This document shows, one piece after another, positions 25,992 to 34,663 of a DNA stretch of 64,000 bases. The notes under the pieces were generated by a model that saw only the letters and a list, made by a program, of their open reading frames with translations, had not been told where the DNA came from and made no database searches. The stretch lies in NCBI GenBank assembly GCA_900542325.1, contig UQMY01000001.1:37672-101671 (forward strand), in the 5' to 3' direction. Origin of the DNA: an uncultured Collinsella sp. Lineage in GTDB: Bacteria; Actinomycetota; Coriobacteriia; Coriobacteriales; Coriobacteriaceae. Position 1 is the first letter of the stretch; each line of letters starts with the position of its first letter. Both the position numbers and the translations under genes were made by a program.

Positions 25992-27617
25992 ATGGACGTC
26001 CATGCGGACGGCGATATTGCCGAGAACTTTTGGTGGCGGCGTACAACGCTGACGCGTCGCGGCCCTCTGTATGACGCCTGCGTATCGGCGGGACTGCTGG
26101 TCGCGGCGACGGTTGTGAGCGCGCTGCTCGACCATCCGGGTCTCGCGCCGAGCATCATGATCGTCTATGTGTTCGCCGTGCAGCTGTGCGCATTCTTTAC
26201 CTGGAGTCGCCTGTATTGCTTGCTGAGCTCGGCTGCCGCCGTGGCGCTCTACAACTTCTTGTTTGTCGACCCGCGCTGCTCGCTGTCGTTTATCGACCGC
26301 GTCTATCCCGGCATGTTCTTCATTATGTTTGCGGTCTCGCTCGTGTCGAGCTCGATCGCGCTGGCCCTGCGCCGCGCCTTGGCGCAGGCTGCCGCCAGCG
26401 ATCGTCGCACGCAGATGGTGCTCGAGACCAACCGTATGCTGCAGCGCTGCGCCGATCAGCAACAGATTGTGCACGCTATGGCAACGCAGCTGGCGCGTCT
26501 TTCGGACTGTCCGGTCGTGTGGTATAGCGCCGATGCCGACGACGATGACCTGCTGCCGCGCGCGACGTACACGGCCGTGGGCGATGCCGCGCCGGTGCAC
26601 CAGTTGGCGCCCCAGATGCCGCCGCGGCTCTCGGCATCCGCCTATGTGGGAACGCCGCTCGATGCCACCTATGGTGGCTCGGCGTTCTACGGCATATACC
26701 TGACCGTGCGCTCGGGTGACACCATGGTGCGCGCGGGCGATCCCGCCTCGGTGGTGGGGGTGCTCGCCATTGTCGCCGAGCCCGATGCGCTGACGCCCGA
26801 GGAGCGGACGCTTGCCGATGCCATTGTGAGCGAAGGCGAGCTTGCGCTCGATCGCGCCCGCGCCATGGAGGCCCGCGAGGAGGCGGCGGTACTCGCTAAA
26901 AACGAGCAGCTGCGTGCCAATTTGCTGCGTTCCATTTCGCACGATCTGCGTACGCCGCTCACCAGTATTTCGGGTAATGCCGACGTGTTGCTCGACCAGG
27001 GCTCGACCGGCACGGCCGTGCTCGACGACCAGACACGCCGCGGCATGCTCCTATCCATTCGCTCGGATGCGCTGTGGCTCAACGCTACCGTCGAGAATCT
27101 GCTCGCCATCACCAAGCTCGAGGGCGGCGGCATGCACCTGTCGACCACGCTCGAGCTCATGGACGATATCGTCGAGGAGGCGCTGCGTCACGTAAATCCG
27201 GCCGTGCGCGAGCACGACCTTAAGGTAGTGGCGTGCGATGAGCCGGCGCTCGTCAACGTCGACGCGCGCCTGATGGTGCAGCTGGTGGTCAATCTGGTGA
27301 ACAACGCCATCGCCTATACGCCTGCGGGCTCGCATGTCGTAATCTCGATTGGCGTCCATGATGGATGCGTGGCGTGCTCGGTTGCTGATGATGGCCCGGG
27401 CATTGCGCCCGAGGACCGCGAGCGAATCTTTGAGTCGTTCTACACCGCCAACCATGGCCTAGCCGACAGTTGCCGCAGCGTGGGCTTGGGGCTTTCGCTC
27501 TGTCGCTCCATTGCGCTGGCACATGGCGGTAGCATAGAGGTTGCCGCGGCGGCCTCGCACGGCTCTGTCTTTACGATTGAGCTTCCCGCCGCCGATATTT
27601 CGTTTGATAAGGAGTAG
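25992..27617 (+). CDS. kdpD: KdpD-like sensor histidine kinase lacking the N-terminal KdpD/Usp domains
   Basis: A 541-aa membrane kinase. A DUF4118 four-helix membrane region (about 30-125), a GAF-like domain (about 140-285), HisKA with RSISHDLRTPLTSISG (phospho-His near 317) and HATPase_c (NLVNNAIAYTP, DDGPGIAPEDRERIFESFY, GLGLSLCRSIA) follow in order. Classical KdpD of about 900 residues has an N-terminal KdpD and Usp region, which is absent here. The ATG lies 28 bp after the IS right repeat, behind a G-rich sequence. No N-terminal KdpD remnant exists left of the IS, so a naturally short form seems likelier than disruption. Confidence 0.85.
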   Translation: MDVHADGDIAENFWWRRTTLTRRGPLYDACVSAGLLVAATVVSALLDHPGLAPSIMIVYVFAVQLCAFFTWSRLYCLLSSAAAVALYNFLFVDPRCSLSFIDRVYPGMFFIMFAVSLVSSSIALALRRALAQAAASDRRTQMVLETNRMLQRCADQQQIVHAMATQLARLSDCPVVWYSADADDDDLLPRATYTAVGDAAPVHQLAPQMPPRLSASAYVGTPLDATYGGSAFYGIYLTVRSGDTMVRAGDPASVVGVLAIVAEPDALTPEERTLADAIVSEGELALDRARAMEAREEAAVLAKNEQLRANLLRSISHDLRTPLTSISGNADVLLDQGSTGTAVLDDQTRRGMLLSIRSDALWLNATVENLLAITKLEGGGMHLSTTLELMDDIVEEALRHVNPAVREHDLKVVACDEPALVNVDARLMVQLVVNLVNNAIAYTPAGSHVVISIGVHDGCVACSVADDGPGIAPEDRERIFESFYTANHGLADSCRSVGLGLSLCRSIALAHGGSIEVAAAASHGSVFTIELPAADISFDKE

Positions 27618-27621
27618 CGCT

Positions 27622-28335
27622 GTGCCGAACTCTGCCGTGAAACCGCTCATCTTGGTCGTTGAGGACGATCCCGCCGTCCGCAACCTTATCGTCGCCGCGC
27701 TCGAGGCGCACGGCTTGCGCCATATGGCCGTGGAGACCGCTCACGCCGCCATCGCCGCCGCCTCGTCGCAGGCGCCGAGCATTGTGCTGCTCGATCTGGG
27801 CCTGCCCGATATGGACGGCGTCAAGGTGGTGGAGTCGGTGCGCGCGTGGTCGGGCATGCCGATTATCGTGGTTTCGGCACGCAGCGAGGACGTGGACAAG
27901 ATCCGCGCGCTCGATGCCGGCGCCGACGACTACCTGACTAAGCCGTTTTCGGTCGAGGAGCTGCTCGCGCGCATTCGCACGACGCTCAGGCGCCTTTCGT
28001 ATGCGCAGGCGGGCGGTGTTGCTTCCGAGGGCTCGTTCGATACCGGCGAGTTGCATATCGATTTTGATGCCGGCATCGCCACGATGGATGGCGAGGAGCT
28101 GCATCTGACGCCGATCGAGTACAAGTTGCTCTGCCTGCTGGCACACAATGCCGACAAGGTGCTGACGCACCAATTTATCCTGAACGAGATTTGGGGTACG
28201 GCGACTAAGAGCGACCTGGCGAGCCTACGCGTCTTTATGGGCACGCTGCGCAAGAAGATCGAGTCCGACCCCGCGCATCCGCGCTATATCCAAACGCATG
28301 TGGGTATCGGTTACCGATTGGTCACCCAGGGGTAG
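27622..28335 (+). CDS. kdpE: KdpE-like response regulator
   Basis: A 237-aa OmpR/PhoB-type regulator. The receiver domain has VVEDDPAVRNL, phospho-acceptor Asp in LLDLGLPDMDG (about residue 58) and switch Lys in LTKPFSVEELLARI. The winged-helix domain includes LHLTPIEYKLLCLLAHNADKVLTH and FMGTLRKKIE-DPAHPRYIQTHVGIGYRL, close to KdpE. The GTG start with AAGGAG seven bases upstream lies four bases after the kinase stop. Its likely target is a K+ transport gene, kup or a kdp operon elsewhere. Confidence 0.9.
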   Translation: MPNSAVKPLILVVEDDPAVRNLIVAALEAHGLRHMAVETAHAAIAAASSQAPSIVLLDLGLPDMDGVKVVESVRAWSGMPIIVVSARSEDVDKIRALDAGADDYLTKPFSVEELLARIRTTLRRLSYAQAGGVASEGSFDTGELHIDFDAGIATMDGEELHLTPIEYKLLCLLAHNADKVLTHQFILNEIWGTATKSDLASLRVFMGTLRKKIESDPAHPRYIQTHVGIGYRLVTQG

Positions 28336-28359
28336 GGCAGAGCGCGGCCCCTCTATGAG

Positions 28360-28426
28360 TTGCGGTGAAATAGATCCTATTTGGGCCTTTACCAGGCATT
28401 TTTAGGAACTATTCCACCGCAATTTT
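28360..28426. terminator. Long bidirectional hairpin between kdpE and rlmKL
   Basis: TTGCGGTGAAATAG... (28360-28379) pairs with ...CTATTCCACCGCAA (28403-28422) over 20 positions with three mismatches, followed by TTTTG on the plus strand. It separates convergent genes and probably terminates kdpE transcription. Confidence 0.65.
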
Positions 28427-28427
28427 G

Positions 28428-30986
28428 TTATTTGCCCTTGGGCTTGCTGGCGTAGAACTTCTTCTTTTTGGGCTTACCTGCACAGGTGGGCTTGCCGTCA
28501 CCGCGCGGCCCTCGGTCGCCGGCCTGCGCGTGCGCGGGCACTGCTGTACGGGGCTTGCGGGCTTCGGGGTTGCGCAGCTCCTCGGTTCGCTCGGCAATCT
28601 CCTCGGTACTAAAGCCGACTTCGGCCATGGCATCCTCGATGGGCAGGCGGCGCACGATATAGCAATGGTGCACCTTCTGGTTGCGCGCGAAGTCCTCGGG
28701 GATGGTCTGCGCCGTAATGTCCTCCAGCACGACGCCCGCGCGCGCGAGCTTGCGCGTCTCGGGGCGGAAGCCGCGCAGGTTGCAGCTAAAGATGGCGTGG
28801 CCGCCCTGCGCGAGCAGGCGCGATACACCGGCCAAAAGCTCAACATGGTCGCGCTGAACATCCCAGGTGCGGTGGCCCATCTTGGACGAGTTCGAAAACG
28901 TGGGCGGATCGACAAAGATCAGGTCCCAGCGATTGCGCGTCTGGCGCTGGTCGCGAATCCAGGCGAGCACGTCGTCGCGCACAAAGTGGTGCTGCGGCCC
29001 CACAAAGCCATTCTGGCGCATGTTGCGCTCGGCCCAGTCCAGGTAGGTGTTGGAGAGGTCGACCGTCACGGTTTCCTCGACGCCGCCGTCGGCTGCATAG
29101 CAGGTGGCGGTGCCGGTGTAGGCAAACAGGTTGAGGAAGCGGCGCGCCTGCTTGGCGTGCTCGCGCACCAGATTGCGCGTGACGCGATGATCCAGGAAGA
29201 TGCCGACGTCCAGGTAGTCGTCAAAGTTGACGGCAAAGGTAAGGCCGCCTTCCTCGATGAGCGGCAGGCGACGGCGCGCAATGTTGGCGCGCTCGCCCGA
29301 GCCGCCCTTGCCGGCGCCCTGCTTACCGTACTGCGAACCGCCGCGCGAACGTATGCGGGCTTTGGCGTGCACGTGCTCGGCTGGAACATCCAAGATGAGC
29401 GGCGCGATGGCCAAGATATCGAGCATGCGGGCCTGGGCCAGCGCAGGATCGATGGTCTTGGGTGCGGCGTACTCGGCGATGACGAGCCAGCGGCCCGGCG
29501 TCTGCGAGCAGCCCTCGTACAGGTCGATGGCGGCGGAGTAGTCGGGCAGGTCGGCATCGTAGACGCGGTAGCAGCTCACGCCCTCACGCTTTGCCCACTT
29601 GCGGCGCAGGCGGGCGTTCTTGCGCAGACGGTTGGCGAACTGCTCGGACTCGGGAATGAGCACGGGCAGCGGCTTGCCGTCGCCCAAATCGAGCGTGGCG
29701 GCAGGTTCGGGCATGGGGGTGTCGGCGGCTTCGTCTTGGGCGTCCGCGGTCTGCTCCTCGGCATCCGCGCTAGTCGCAGCTTCAAATGCTGCGGCGGCGT
29801 GGTCGAGCGAGAGCCAAACCTCAATAGTCGCCTCTTCGTTGTTGGGCATGACGGCGATGGAGCGCGCGGGCTCGGCATGGAGCGCGCGGGCCATAAGTCC
29901 GTCGCGGGTGAGCGCGGCGACCGGTGCGGCGGTAAGCTCGGGCGCGCGGTGCAGCTCGCCGACCAGCGTCATGGCGTCGTGCATGAGCGAAAGCGGGGTC
30001 TCGGTGGTGTCTGCGACCACGGCGGCGCCGGCGACAGCGTCCGCATGGTCCAGCACGGTGGCGGGCTTGGCGGCGCAAAAGTCGACAAAGCGCTTGTAGC
30101 CGGCACACTTGACCATGCGCTCGGCGGTCTTGCGCGCGGCGGGGTCAACATCCACGGCAACGATGCGCGCCTGGCGCTCGCGTGTCGCCGTCTCGCGCTC
30201 GCGCGCCTCGGCAAGCAGCTGCTCCCATAGGGCGGCATCGTGCAGCTGCCAGCCCTCAAAGCCCCAGTGCTCGCGCGCGGCGCCCGGGGCGCGGTCGGCC
30301 AGAATGTTCACGGCCTCTAGCAGCAGGCCGCCGCCGGCGCACGAGGCGTCGATCAGCGTAGGCAGGGCTTCGTTTTCGTAGTCGTCGGCCGTCAGCTCGC
30401 GCTCGCACAGTGCGGTCCAGCCGACTTGCGCCAATACCAGGGCGGCGTAGTCGGGGCGCAACACGTGCGCGCCCTCGCCGGCGCGAGTCGCGGCGGGAGG
30501 CAGGCGCTTGAACAGCGGGTCGCCCGAAAGGTCCAGGCTTATGCTCGCGCGGCGCTGACGCAACGAAAGCAGCAGGTGGACATCGGGATCGGTGGCATCG
30601 ACATCGGCGCGACGGCCCGTGGTCTCGGCCAGGCGATCGCACAATGCGTCCTTGGCGCGCAGGGCAGAGAAGCGCGTGTTGCGCAGCTGCTCGGTCACAC
30701 CACGGGCAGTGATGGCAATGGTGGCGCCGGGGCGGACGATGTTTTCCCAGGCAATGTCGTAAACGGCATCGTACAGCTCGTCGGCATCCTGTGCCTCAAA
30801 GCGCCCGAGCACCACAAACACGCGGCTGGCCAGGCGCGACCACAGGCAGGCACGGTAGCCTTGCTCGAGCTCGCCCTCAAACGTGGCGCGGCCCTTGAGG
30901 CGGCGGACATGCGAAAGCCCGAGCCGTTTAAGCTCGTCGGCGAGTGCGGACTCAAAGCCCTCGGGGCAGCTTGCGTAAAATTCCAT
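28428..30986 (-). CDS. rlmL: RlmKL-type 23S rRNA methyltransferase with degenerate N-terminal half
   Basis: An 852-aa protein matching bifunctional RlmKL: THUMP domain (about 45-155), RlmL-like methyltransferase, a linker, then RlmK. The C-terminal half is intact (RLRKNARLRRKWAKREGVSCYRVYDADLPDY, FLNLFAYTGTATCYAA, DLIFVDPPTFSNSSKM), supporting m7G2069 activity. In the N-terminal half, motif I reads LIDASCAGGGLLLEA instead of DPMCGSGT. The NPPYG catalytic motif is replaced by ADTTETPLS, so m2G2445 activity is doubtful. An acidic Ala/Glu/Asp-rich insertion of about 35 residues joins the halves. The ATG has AGAGAGGT upstream. Confidence 0.87.
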   Translation of the reverse strand: MEFYASCPEGFESALADELKRLGLSHVRRLKGRATFEGELEQGYRACLWSRLASRVFVVLGRFEAQDADELYDAVYDIAWENIVRPGATIAITARGVTEQLRNTRFSALRAKDALCDRLAETTGRRADVDATDPDVHLLLSLRQRRASISLDLSGDPLFKRLPPAATRAGEGAHVLRPDYAALVLAQVGWTALCERELTADDYENEALPTLIDASCAGGGLLLEAVNILADRAPGAAREHWGFEGWQLHDAALWEQLLAEARERETATRERQARIVAVDVDPAARKTAERMVKCAGYKRFVDFCAAKPATVLDHADAVAGAAVVADTTETPLSLMHDAMTLVGELHRAPELTAAPVAALTRDGLMARALHAEPARSIAVMPNNEEATIEVWLSLDHAAAAFEAATSADAEEQTADAQDEAADTPMPEPAATLDLGDGKPLPVLIPESEQFANRLRKNARLRRKWAKREGVSCYRVYDADLPDYSAAIDLYEGCSQTPGRWLVIAEYAAPKTIDPALAQARMLDILAIAPLILDVPAEHVHAKARIRSRGGSQYGKQGAGKGGSGERANIARRRLPLIEEGGLTFAVNFDDYLDVGIFLDHRVTRNLVREHAKQARRFLNLFAYTGTATCYAADGGVEETVTVDLSNTYLDWAERNMRQNGFVGPQHHFVRDDVLAWIRDQRQTRNRWDLIFVDPPTFSNSSKMGHRTWDVQRDHVELLAGVSRLLAQGGHAIFSCNLRGFRPETRKLARAGVVLEDITAQTIPEDFARNQKVHHCYIVRRLPIEDAMAEVGFSTEEIAERTEELRNPEARKPRTAVPAHAQAGDRGPRGDGKPTCAGKPKKKKFYASKPKGK

Positions 30987-31061
30987 GGGTGACCTCTCTG
31001 GTTGTGTCGCTCCATTATATGATGGAAGCTTCGTTTGCCATCGCCCTCGAAAGGAACCCAT

Positions 31062-31889
31062 ATGATTGATGCGTGCCCCGATTCCGCTGTACTGTTTTTT
31101 GACGTGGACGGCACGCTGACGTCGTTCGATCCCGACAGCATGACCGATAAGGACTTTTCGGCGGTGCGCCCCTCGCAGACGGTCATTGAGGCGTTTCATC
31201 GCCTGCACGATGCGGGGCACAAGGCGTTTATCTGCACAGGACGCCCCTTGTGGCTGATTGCCGATGGTCTGCGTGAGCTCGAACCTGCGGGTATCGTGGC
31301 CATGGCGGGGGCGACGCTCGAGGTTGAGGGCCGTGTGGTGCATGAGGATTGCTTTGAAGAGGACATTGTCGAGGAGCTTGCGCGTCGCGTTGTGGACGCC
31401 GGCATTGAGGTCTTTTTTGAGGCCAACGCTGCGACTTTTGCACTAGAGCCCGCGGGTGTTGAACGGTCGTCTCTGATCGGCACGCATGTGGTGCATAGCG
31501 CCGAGGAAATGCGCATCGACGGCCGCCTGCGTGTGGGCAAGGTGTGCCTTAACGAGCCCGGCTTGGCTCGCGTGGCCAATGACGACGGCTTTATCGAACG
31601 CAACTTTGAGCTGTGCAACACCGGCGGCCAGAATCGCGAGCTGAGTCCCAAGGGCATTGACAAGGGCGTGGGCGTGGCGCGAGCGCTTGAGTATCTGGGG
31701 CGCGCCGGCAACGCGCGCACCTTTGGCTTTGGCGATTCGGGCAACGACCTGGGCATGCTTGCCGCCGTCGAAACGGCTGTTGCCATGGGCAACGCCATGC
31801 CCGAGGTCAAGGCGGTCGCCGACTACGTGACCGACGACGTCGCACACGACGGCACCGTCACCGCCATGCGCCACTTTGGGTTGATTTAA
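31062..31889 (+). CDS. HAD superfamily phosphatase (Cof type IIB)
   Basis: A 275-aa soluble hydrolase. Motif I is FFDVDGTLTSFD, motif II ICTGRP, and motif IV FGFGDSGNDLGMLAAV with GNAMPEVKAVADYVTDD. The large cap between motifs II and III marks the Cof/type IIB class, which dephosphorylates sugar phosphates or cofactors such as FMN or PLP. The ATG is preceded by AAGGAA. It is divergent from rlmKL, with a gap of only 75 bp, and convergent with the DeoR gene across a strong terminator. Confidence 0.88.
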   Translation: MIDACPDSAVLFFDVDGTLTSFDPDSMTDKDFSAVRPSQTVIEAFHRLHDAGHKAFICTGRPLWLIADGLRELEPAGIVAMAGATLEVEGRVVHEDCFEEDIVEELARRVVDAGIEVFFEANAATFALEPAGVERSSLIGTHVVHSAEEMRIDGRLRVGKVCLNEPGLARVANDDGFIERNFELCNTGGQNRELSPKGIDKGVGVARALEYLGRAGNARTFGFGDSGNDLGMLAAVETAVAMGNAMPEVKAVADYVTDDVAHDGTVTAMRHFGLI

Positions 31890-31890
31890 T

Positions 31891-31931
31891 AAATGGCCGG
31901 GTCGCCCGCAGTGGGGGCGACCCGGCCATTT
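31891..31931. terminator. Bidirectional terminator
   Basis: AAATGGCCGGGTCGCCC and GGGCGACCCGGCCATTT form a perfect 17-bp stem between convergent genes, with A/T tails on both sides. Confidence 0.88.
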
Positions 31932-31934
31932 GAG

Positions 31935-32726
31935 CTATTTTGCAATATAGAGCTTGGGATGACTGCGACTGTTCTCGATTGCCGCCGCCATGATGCCCTC
32001 GTCATCTCCGTCTACAATAATGCCATCGAGGTCATCGATCTGTGCTGACTGATAAAAACTGGTCTTGTTGAACTTTCCCTGGTCAACCATCATGTAACCC
32101 TGGTTTGAGTTGGTCAGGTACATATGCTTGATCATGGCCGAGAAGTCGTGCTCGACGGTAAAACCGTGGTCGGGGTGGAATCCGTCGGCACTGACAAACG
32201 CCTTGTCGGCATGTAGTTTGCTCATGCAGTCGAGCGTTAGTGCGCCCGCGAGATAGAGGTGACCCTTGCGCACGGAGCCGCCCAGCAGCACTACCGAAGC
32301 ATTGGGGAGATTGAAGCTGGCGTAGTTCGCGATTGCAAGATCGCCGGTGATAATGGTGATCTCACGCTTGTCCATGAGGGCCTTAGCGAAGTAAAAGCCT
32401 GTGGTGCCGATATCAATTACCAGAACATCGCCATCATCAACAAGAGTTGCTGCGGTTGCGGCGATGGCCTCCTTGGCCTCGACTTGGACATTGATGCGCT
32501 CCTCGGGATACGAGATTGCGTTGGAGCGAGAAAGCGATACCGCTCCGCCGCGTACGCGACGCAGCTTGCCTTCGGATTCCAACGAGATGAGGTCGTGTCG
32601 TGCGGTGACTTCCGAAACCGAAAAACGGCGAACAATGTCGGATACCGAGATATTTGGCTTTTCGGCCAGCCAATTCATGATAAATCGCTGACGCTCGGCC
32701 GGTGAAAGGTCTGAAGTAGATGCCAT
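31935..32726 (-). CDS. DeoR/GlpR family sugar-responsive regulator
   Basis: A 263-aa regulator. The N-terminal DeoR HTH (AERQRFIMNWLAEKPNISVSDIVRRFSVSEVTARHDL, ending KLRRVRGGAV) is typical. The C-terminal DeoRC domain holds the phosphosugar-binding signatures DGDVLVIDIGTTGFYFAKAL and ADKAFVSADGFHPDHGFTVEH. It is divergent from the transaldolase-PTS operon and probably controls it in response to a sugar phosphate. Candidate operators lie in the shared 348-bp intergenic region. The ATG has AAAGGAG upstream; an N-terminal extension of 49 codons is not family-like. Confidence 0.88.
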   Translation of the reverse strand: MASTSDLSPAERQRFIMNWLAEKPNISVSDIVRRFSVSEVTARHDLISLESEGKLRRVRGGAVSLSRSNAISYPEERINVQVEAKEAIAATAATLVDDGDVLVIDIGTTGFYFAKALMDKREITIITGDLAIANYASFNLPNASVVLLGGSVRKGHLYLAGALTLDCMSKLHADKAFVSADGFHPDHGFTVEHDFSAMIKHMYLTNSNQGYMMVDQGKFNKTSFYQSAQIDDLDGIIVDGDDEGIMAAAIENSRSHPKLYIAK

Positions 32727-33074
32727 ATGCCGCTCCTTTTGAACAAAAGGTAAAAGATGCGCCTTTCGTAATCGAAATATAACGTATCGATATGAAAAGA
32801 ACAAGGCAAATTCGAATGAATCAAAAGAACGGAATGGCATGTCACAAATGCATGCGTAGCAGATAGTTCGCACGTAAACGGGCTATAAAGAGTCTCATTC
32901 TGAAGGTGCCGCCCAAAAGAAGTACGTTCACGCCCGATATTCGACCGTTCACGGAAAGTTGACAATTGAGCTTTCGATAGCTTTTGAAATAGTTTATAAA
33001 AGAAAACCGAAAAGCTTTTGAAACAAAGAAGAAGGCTTTCGATAGCAATAGTGTTAGATGAGAAAGGACCGAAC
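32727..33074. promoter_or_regulatory. Divergent regulatory region with probable DeoR operators
   Basis: TTTCG-TAAT-CGAAA (32764-32777) lies close to the DeoR gene. Towards the transaldolase are GCTTTCGATAGC at 32970-32981 and 33035-33046, and AGCTTTTGAAA at 32979-32989 and 33013-33023. These four elements are mirror-arranged around TATAAA (32995-33000). A consensus TTGACA lies at 32959-32964, but no good -10 is spaced from it. The region is AT-rich compared with its surroundings. Confidence 0.5.
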
Positions 33075-33785
33075 ATGGCGATCAAGGTGTTTGCCGACGG
33101 CGCTAACCTCGAGGGCATGCTTGACATGCATGACAATGGCAACGTTCAGGGCTTCACGACCAATCCTTCCCTTATGAAGGCCGGCGGCGTGACCGACTAC
33201 CGCGCTTTTGCCAAGACGGTTCTTGAGCACATTACTGATGTGTCGGTCTCTTTTGAGGTATTCGCCGACGACGAGGCGGGTATGGAAGCCGAGGCTCGCG
33301 AGATCGCAACCTGGGCAGACAACGTCTACGTTAAGATCCCGGCGCTCAACACCAAGGGTGAGTCCACTGCCGCGCTGGTCAAGCGCCTTTCTGCCGACGG
33401 CATCAAGGTGAATGTCACCACTATCTTCACGCCCGAGCAGGTCGACGAGTTTGTCGATGCCGTCTCTGCTGAGACCCCCTCTATTCTGTCCATCTTCGCC
33501 GGTCGCATTGCCGATACCGGCGTCGATCCGCTGCCCCTCATGGCGGAGTCCGTAAAGAAGGCTGCCGTTAAGCCTGCTGCCGAGGTTCTCTGGGCGTCTA
33601 CGCGCGAGGTCCTCAATATCTTCCAGGCGGAGTCCGTTGGATGCCAGATCATTACGGTCCCCAATGCCCTTCTTGCCAAGCGCAAGAATTTCGGGAAAGA
33701 TTTGCTTGAGTACTCGCTTGATACGGTCAAGGGTTTTGCCCGCGACATTCAGGCGCTTGGTTTTCATATCCTGCCCGAGGAGTAG
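33075..33785 (+). CDS. Transaldolase family protein (FSA/TalC type)
   Basis: A 236-aa TIM-barrel class I aldolase. KVFADGANLEGM, GFTTNPSLM, and the Schiff-base Lys in NVYVKIP (Lys87) place it in the small transaldolase/fructose-6-phosphate aldolase group. NVTTIFTPEQV and SIFAGRIADTGVDP are also typical. It lies nine bases before the PTS IIA gene, so it likely handles the sugar phosphate delivered by that PTS. A close paralogue, similar through most of its length, starts at 36380. AAAGGA lies before the ATG. Confidence 0.9.
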   Translation: MAIKVFADGANLEGMLDMHDNGNVQGFTTNPSLMKAGGVTDYRAFAKTVLEHITDVSVSFEVFADDEAGMEAEAREIATWADNVYVKIPALNTKGESTAALVKRLSADGIKVNVTTIFTPEQVDEFVDAVSAETPSILSIFAGRIADTGVDPLPLMAESVKKAAVKPAAEVLWASTREVLNIFQAESVGCQIITVPNALLAKRKNFGKDLLEYSLDTVKGFARDIQALGFHILPEE

Positions 33786-33794
33786 GGGACGAGC

Positions 33795-34241
33795 ATGCTG
33801 ACCGATCTTCTTAAGCCCGAGCTTGTTGCCTGCCACGTCGAGGCCTCCGACTGGGAGGAAGCGATCAGGGCATGCGGTAAGTTGCTCGTAGACGCTGGCA
33901 AATGCGATCAGAGCTATGTTGACGCCATGATTTCATCGGTTCACAAATTCGGCCCCTATATGGTCTTGGAAGAGGGCATCGCCATGCCCCACGCTCAGGC
34001 AGATGGCAATGTGAGCGAAGCGGGAATCTGTATCGTCACGCTTGACCCAGCCGTTGCGTTTGGACACGAGGATTTCGATCCGGTTCACGTGCTCGTGGGT
34101 ATTTGCGCACCCGACCCCAAGGCTCATCTTGGCTGCTTGGCGGAGCTTTCGCAGATGTTCGAGGACGAGGACTGCGTTGCCAAGCTCAGCGCATGCGATA
34201 CGCCCGAGCAGGTTTTGGAGACCATGCGTTCATTCTTTTAG
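33795..34241 (+). CDS. ulaC: PTS IIA component (mannitol/fructose/ascorbate type)
   Basis: A 148-aa EIIA type-2 domain protein. The phospho-accepting His is His66 in GIAMPHAQADGNV, the family signature, and YMVLEEGIAMPHA is typical of UlaC/SgaA-like proteins. It receives phosphate from HPr and passes it to the IIB protein encoded 75 bases downstream. Context with an UlaA-type IIC suggests an ascorbate-like or pentitol substrate, but specificity is not proven. Confidence 0.86.
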   Translation: MLTDLLKPELVACHVEASDWEEAIRACGKLLVDAGKCDQSYVDAMISSVHKFGPYMVLEEGIAMPHAQADGNVSEAGICIVTLDPAVAFGHEDFDPVHVLVGICAPDPKAHLGCLAELSQMFEDEDCVAKLSACDTPEQVLETMRSFF

Positions 34242-34316
34242 GCCTTAATGGCACGGCGATGCGTCGCCGCTTTTGGATAGACGGAAAACCGTCACGTGTA
34301 GGAGAGGAAGGTTGCC

Positions 34317-34592
34317 ATGCATATCATCACCGTATGCGGAAACGGCATCGGGTCCAGCCTGATGCTCGCTGGCAAAGTCGAGGAGCTTTGCGAGGAGGAG
34401 GGCATCAAGGCCGACGTTGAGTCTATGGACCTGAACGGTGCTTCTTCCGCAAATCCGGATCTGTTCATCACCGTTAAGGAGCTCGCCCCCGAGCTCCACG
34501 GCAACGTTGTGATCGTTCGCAGCTATGTGAACAAGAAGAAGATCCGCGAAGACGCCCTCGAGGCAATCAAGGCGGCCGCCGCTAACGCCTAA
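34317..34592 (+). CDS. ulaB: PTS IIB component (ascorbate/lactose type)
   Basis: A 91-aa protein with the phospho-Cys at position 7 in the P-loop-like VCGNGIGSS, as in SgaB/UlaB. It has a Rossmann-like fold and charged C-terminal helix (KKKIREDALEAIKAAAA). It transfers phosphate to the substrate bound by the membrane IIC protein that follows. Intergenic gaps of about 75 bases on both sides carry AGGAGAGG-type ribosome-binding sites and no terminator. Confidence 0.86.
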   Translation: MHIITVCGNGIGSSLMLAGKVEELCEEEGIKADVESMDLNGASSANPDLFITVKELAPELHGNVVIVRSYVNKKKIREDALEAIKAAAANA

Positions 34593-34663
34593 AGCGGCAC
34601 AAAAAAGGGCGGTTCCCTGTGGAAGAGGGAAACGCGCCCACGTTAGAGAGAAAGGAAGCGCAG

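Noticed and set aside
25992..27617. KdpD truncated by the IS element
   Set aside because: No N-terminal KdpD or Usp coding remnant lies left of the IS, and the frame has its own ATG after the element; a naturally short kinase is more likely, though strain comparison could overturn this.
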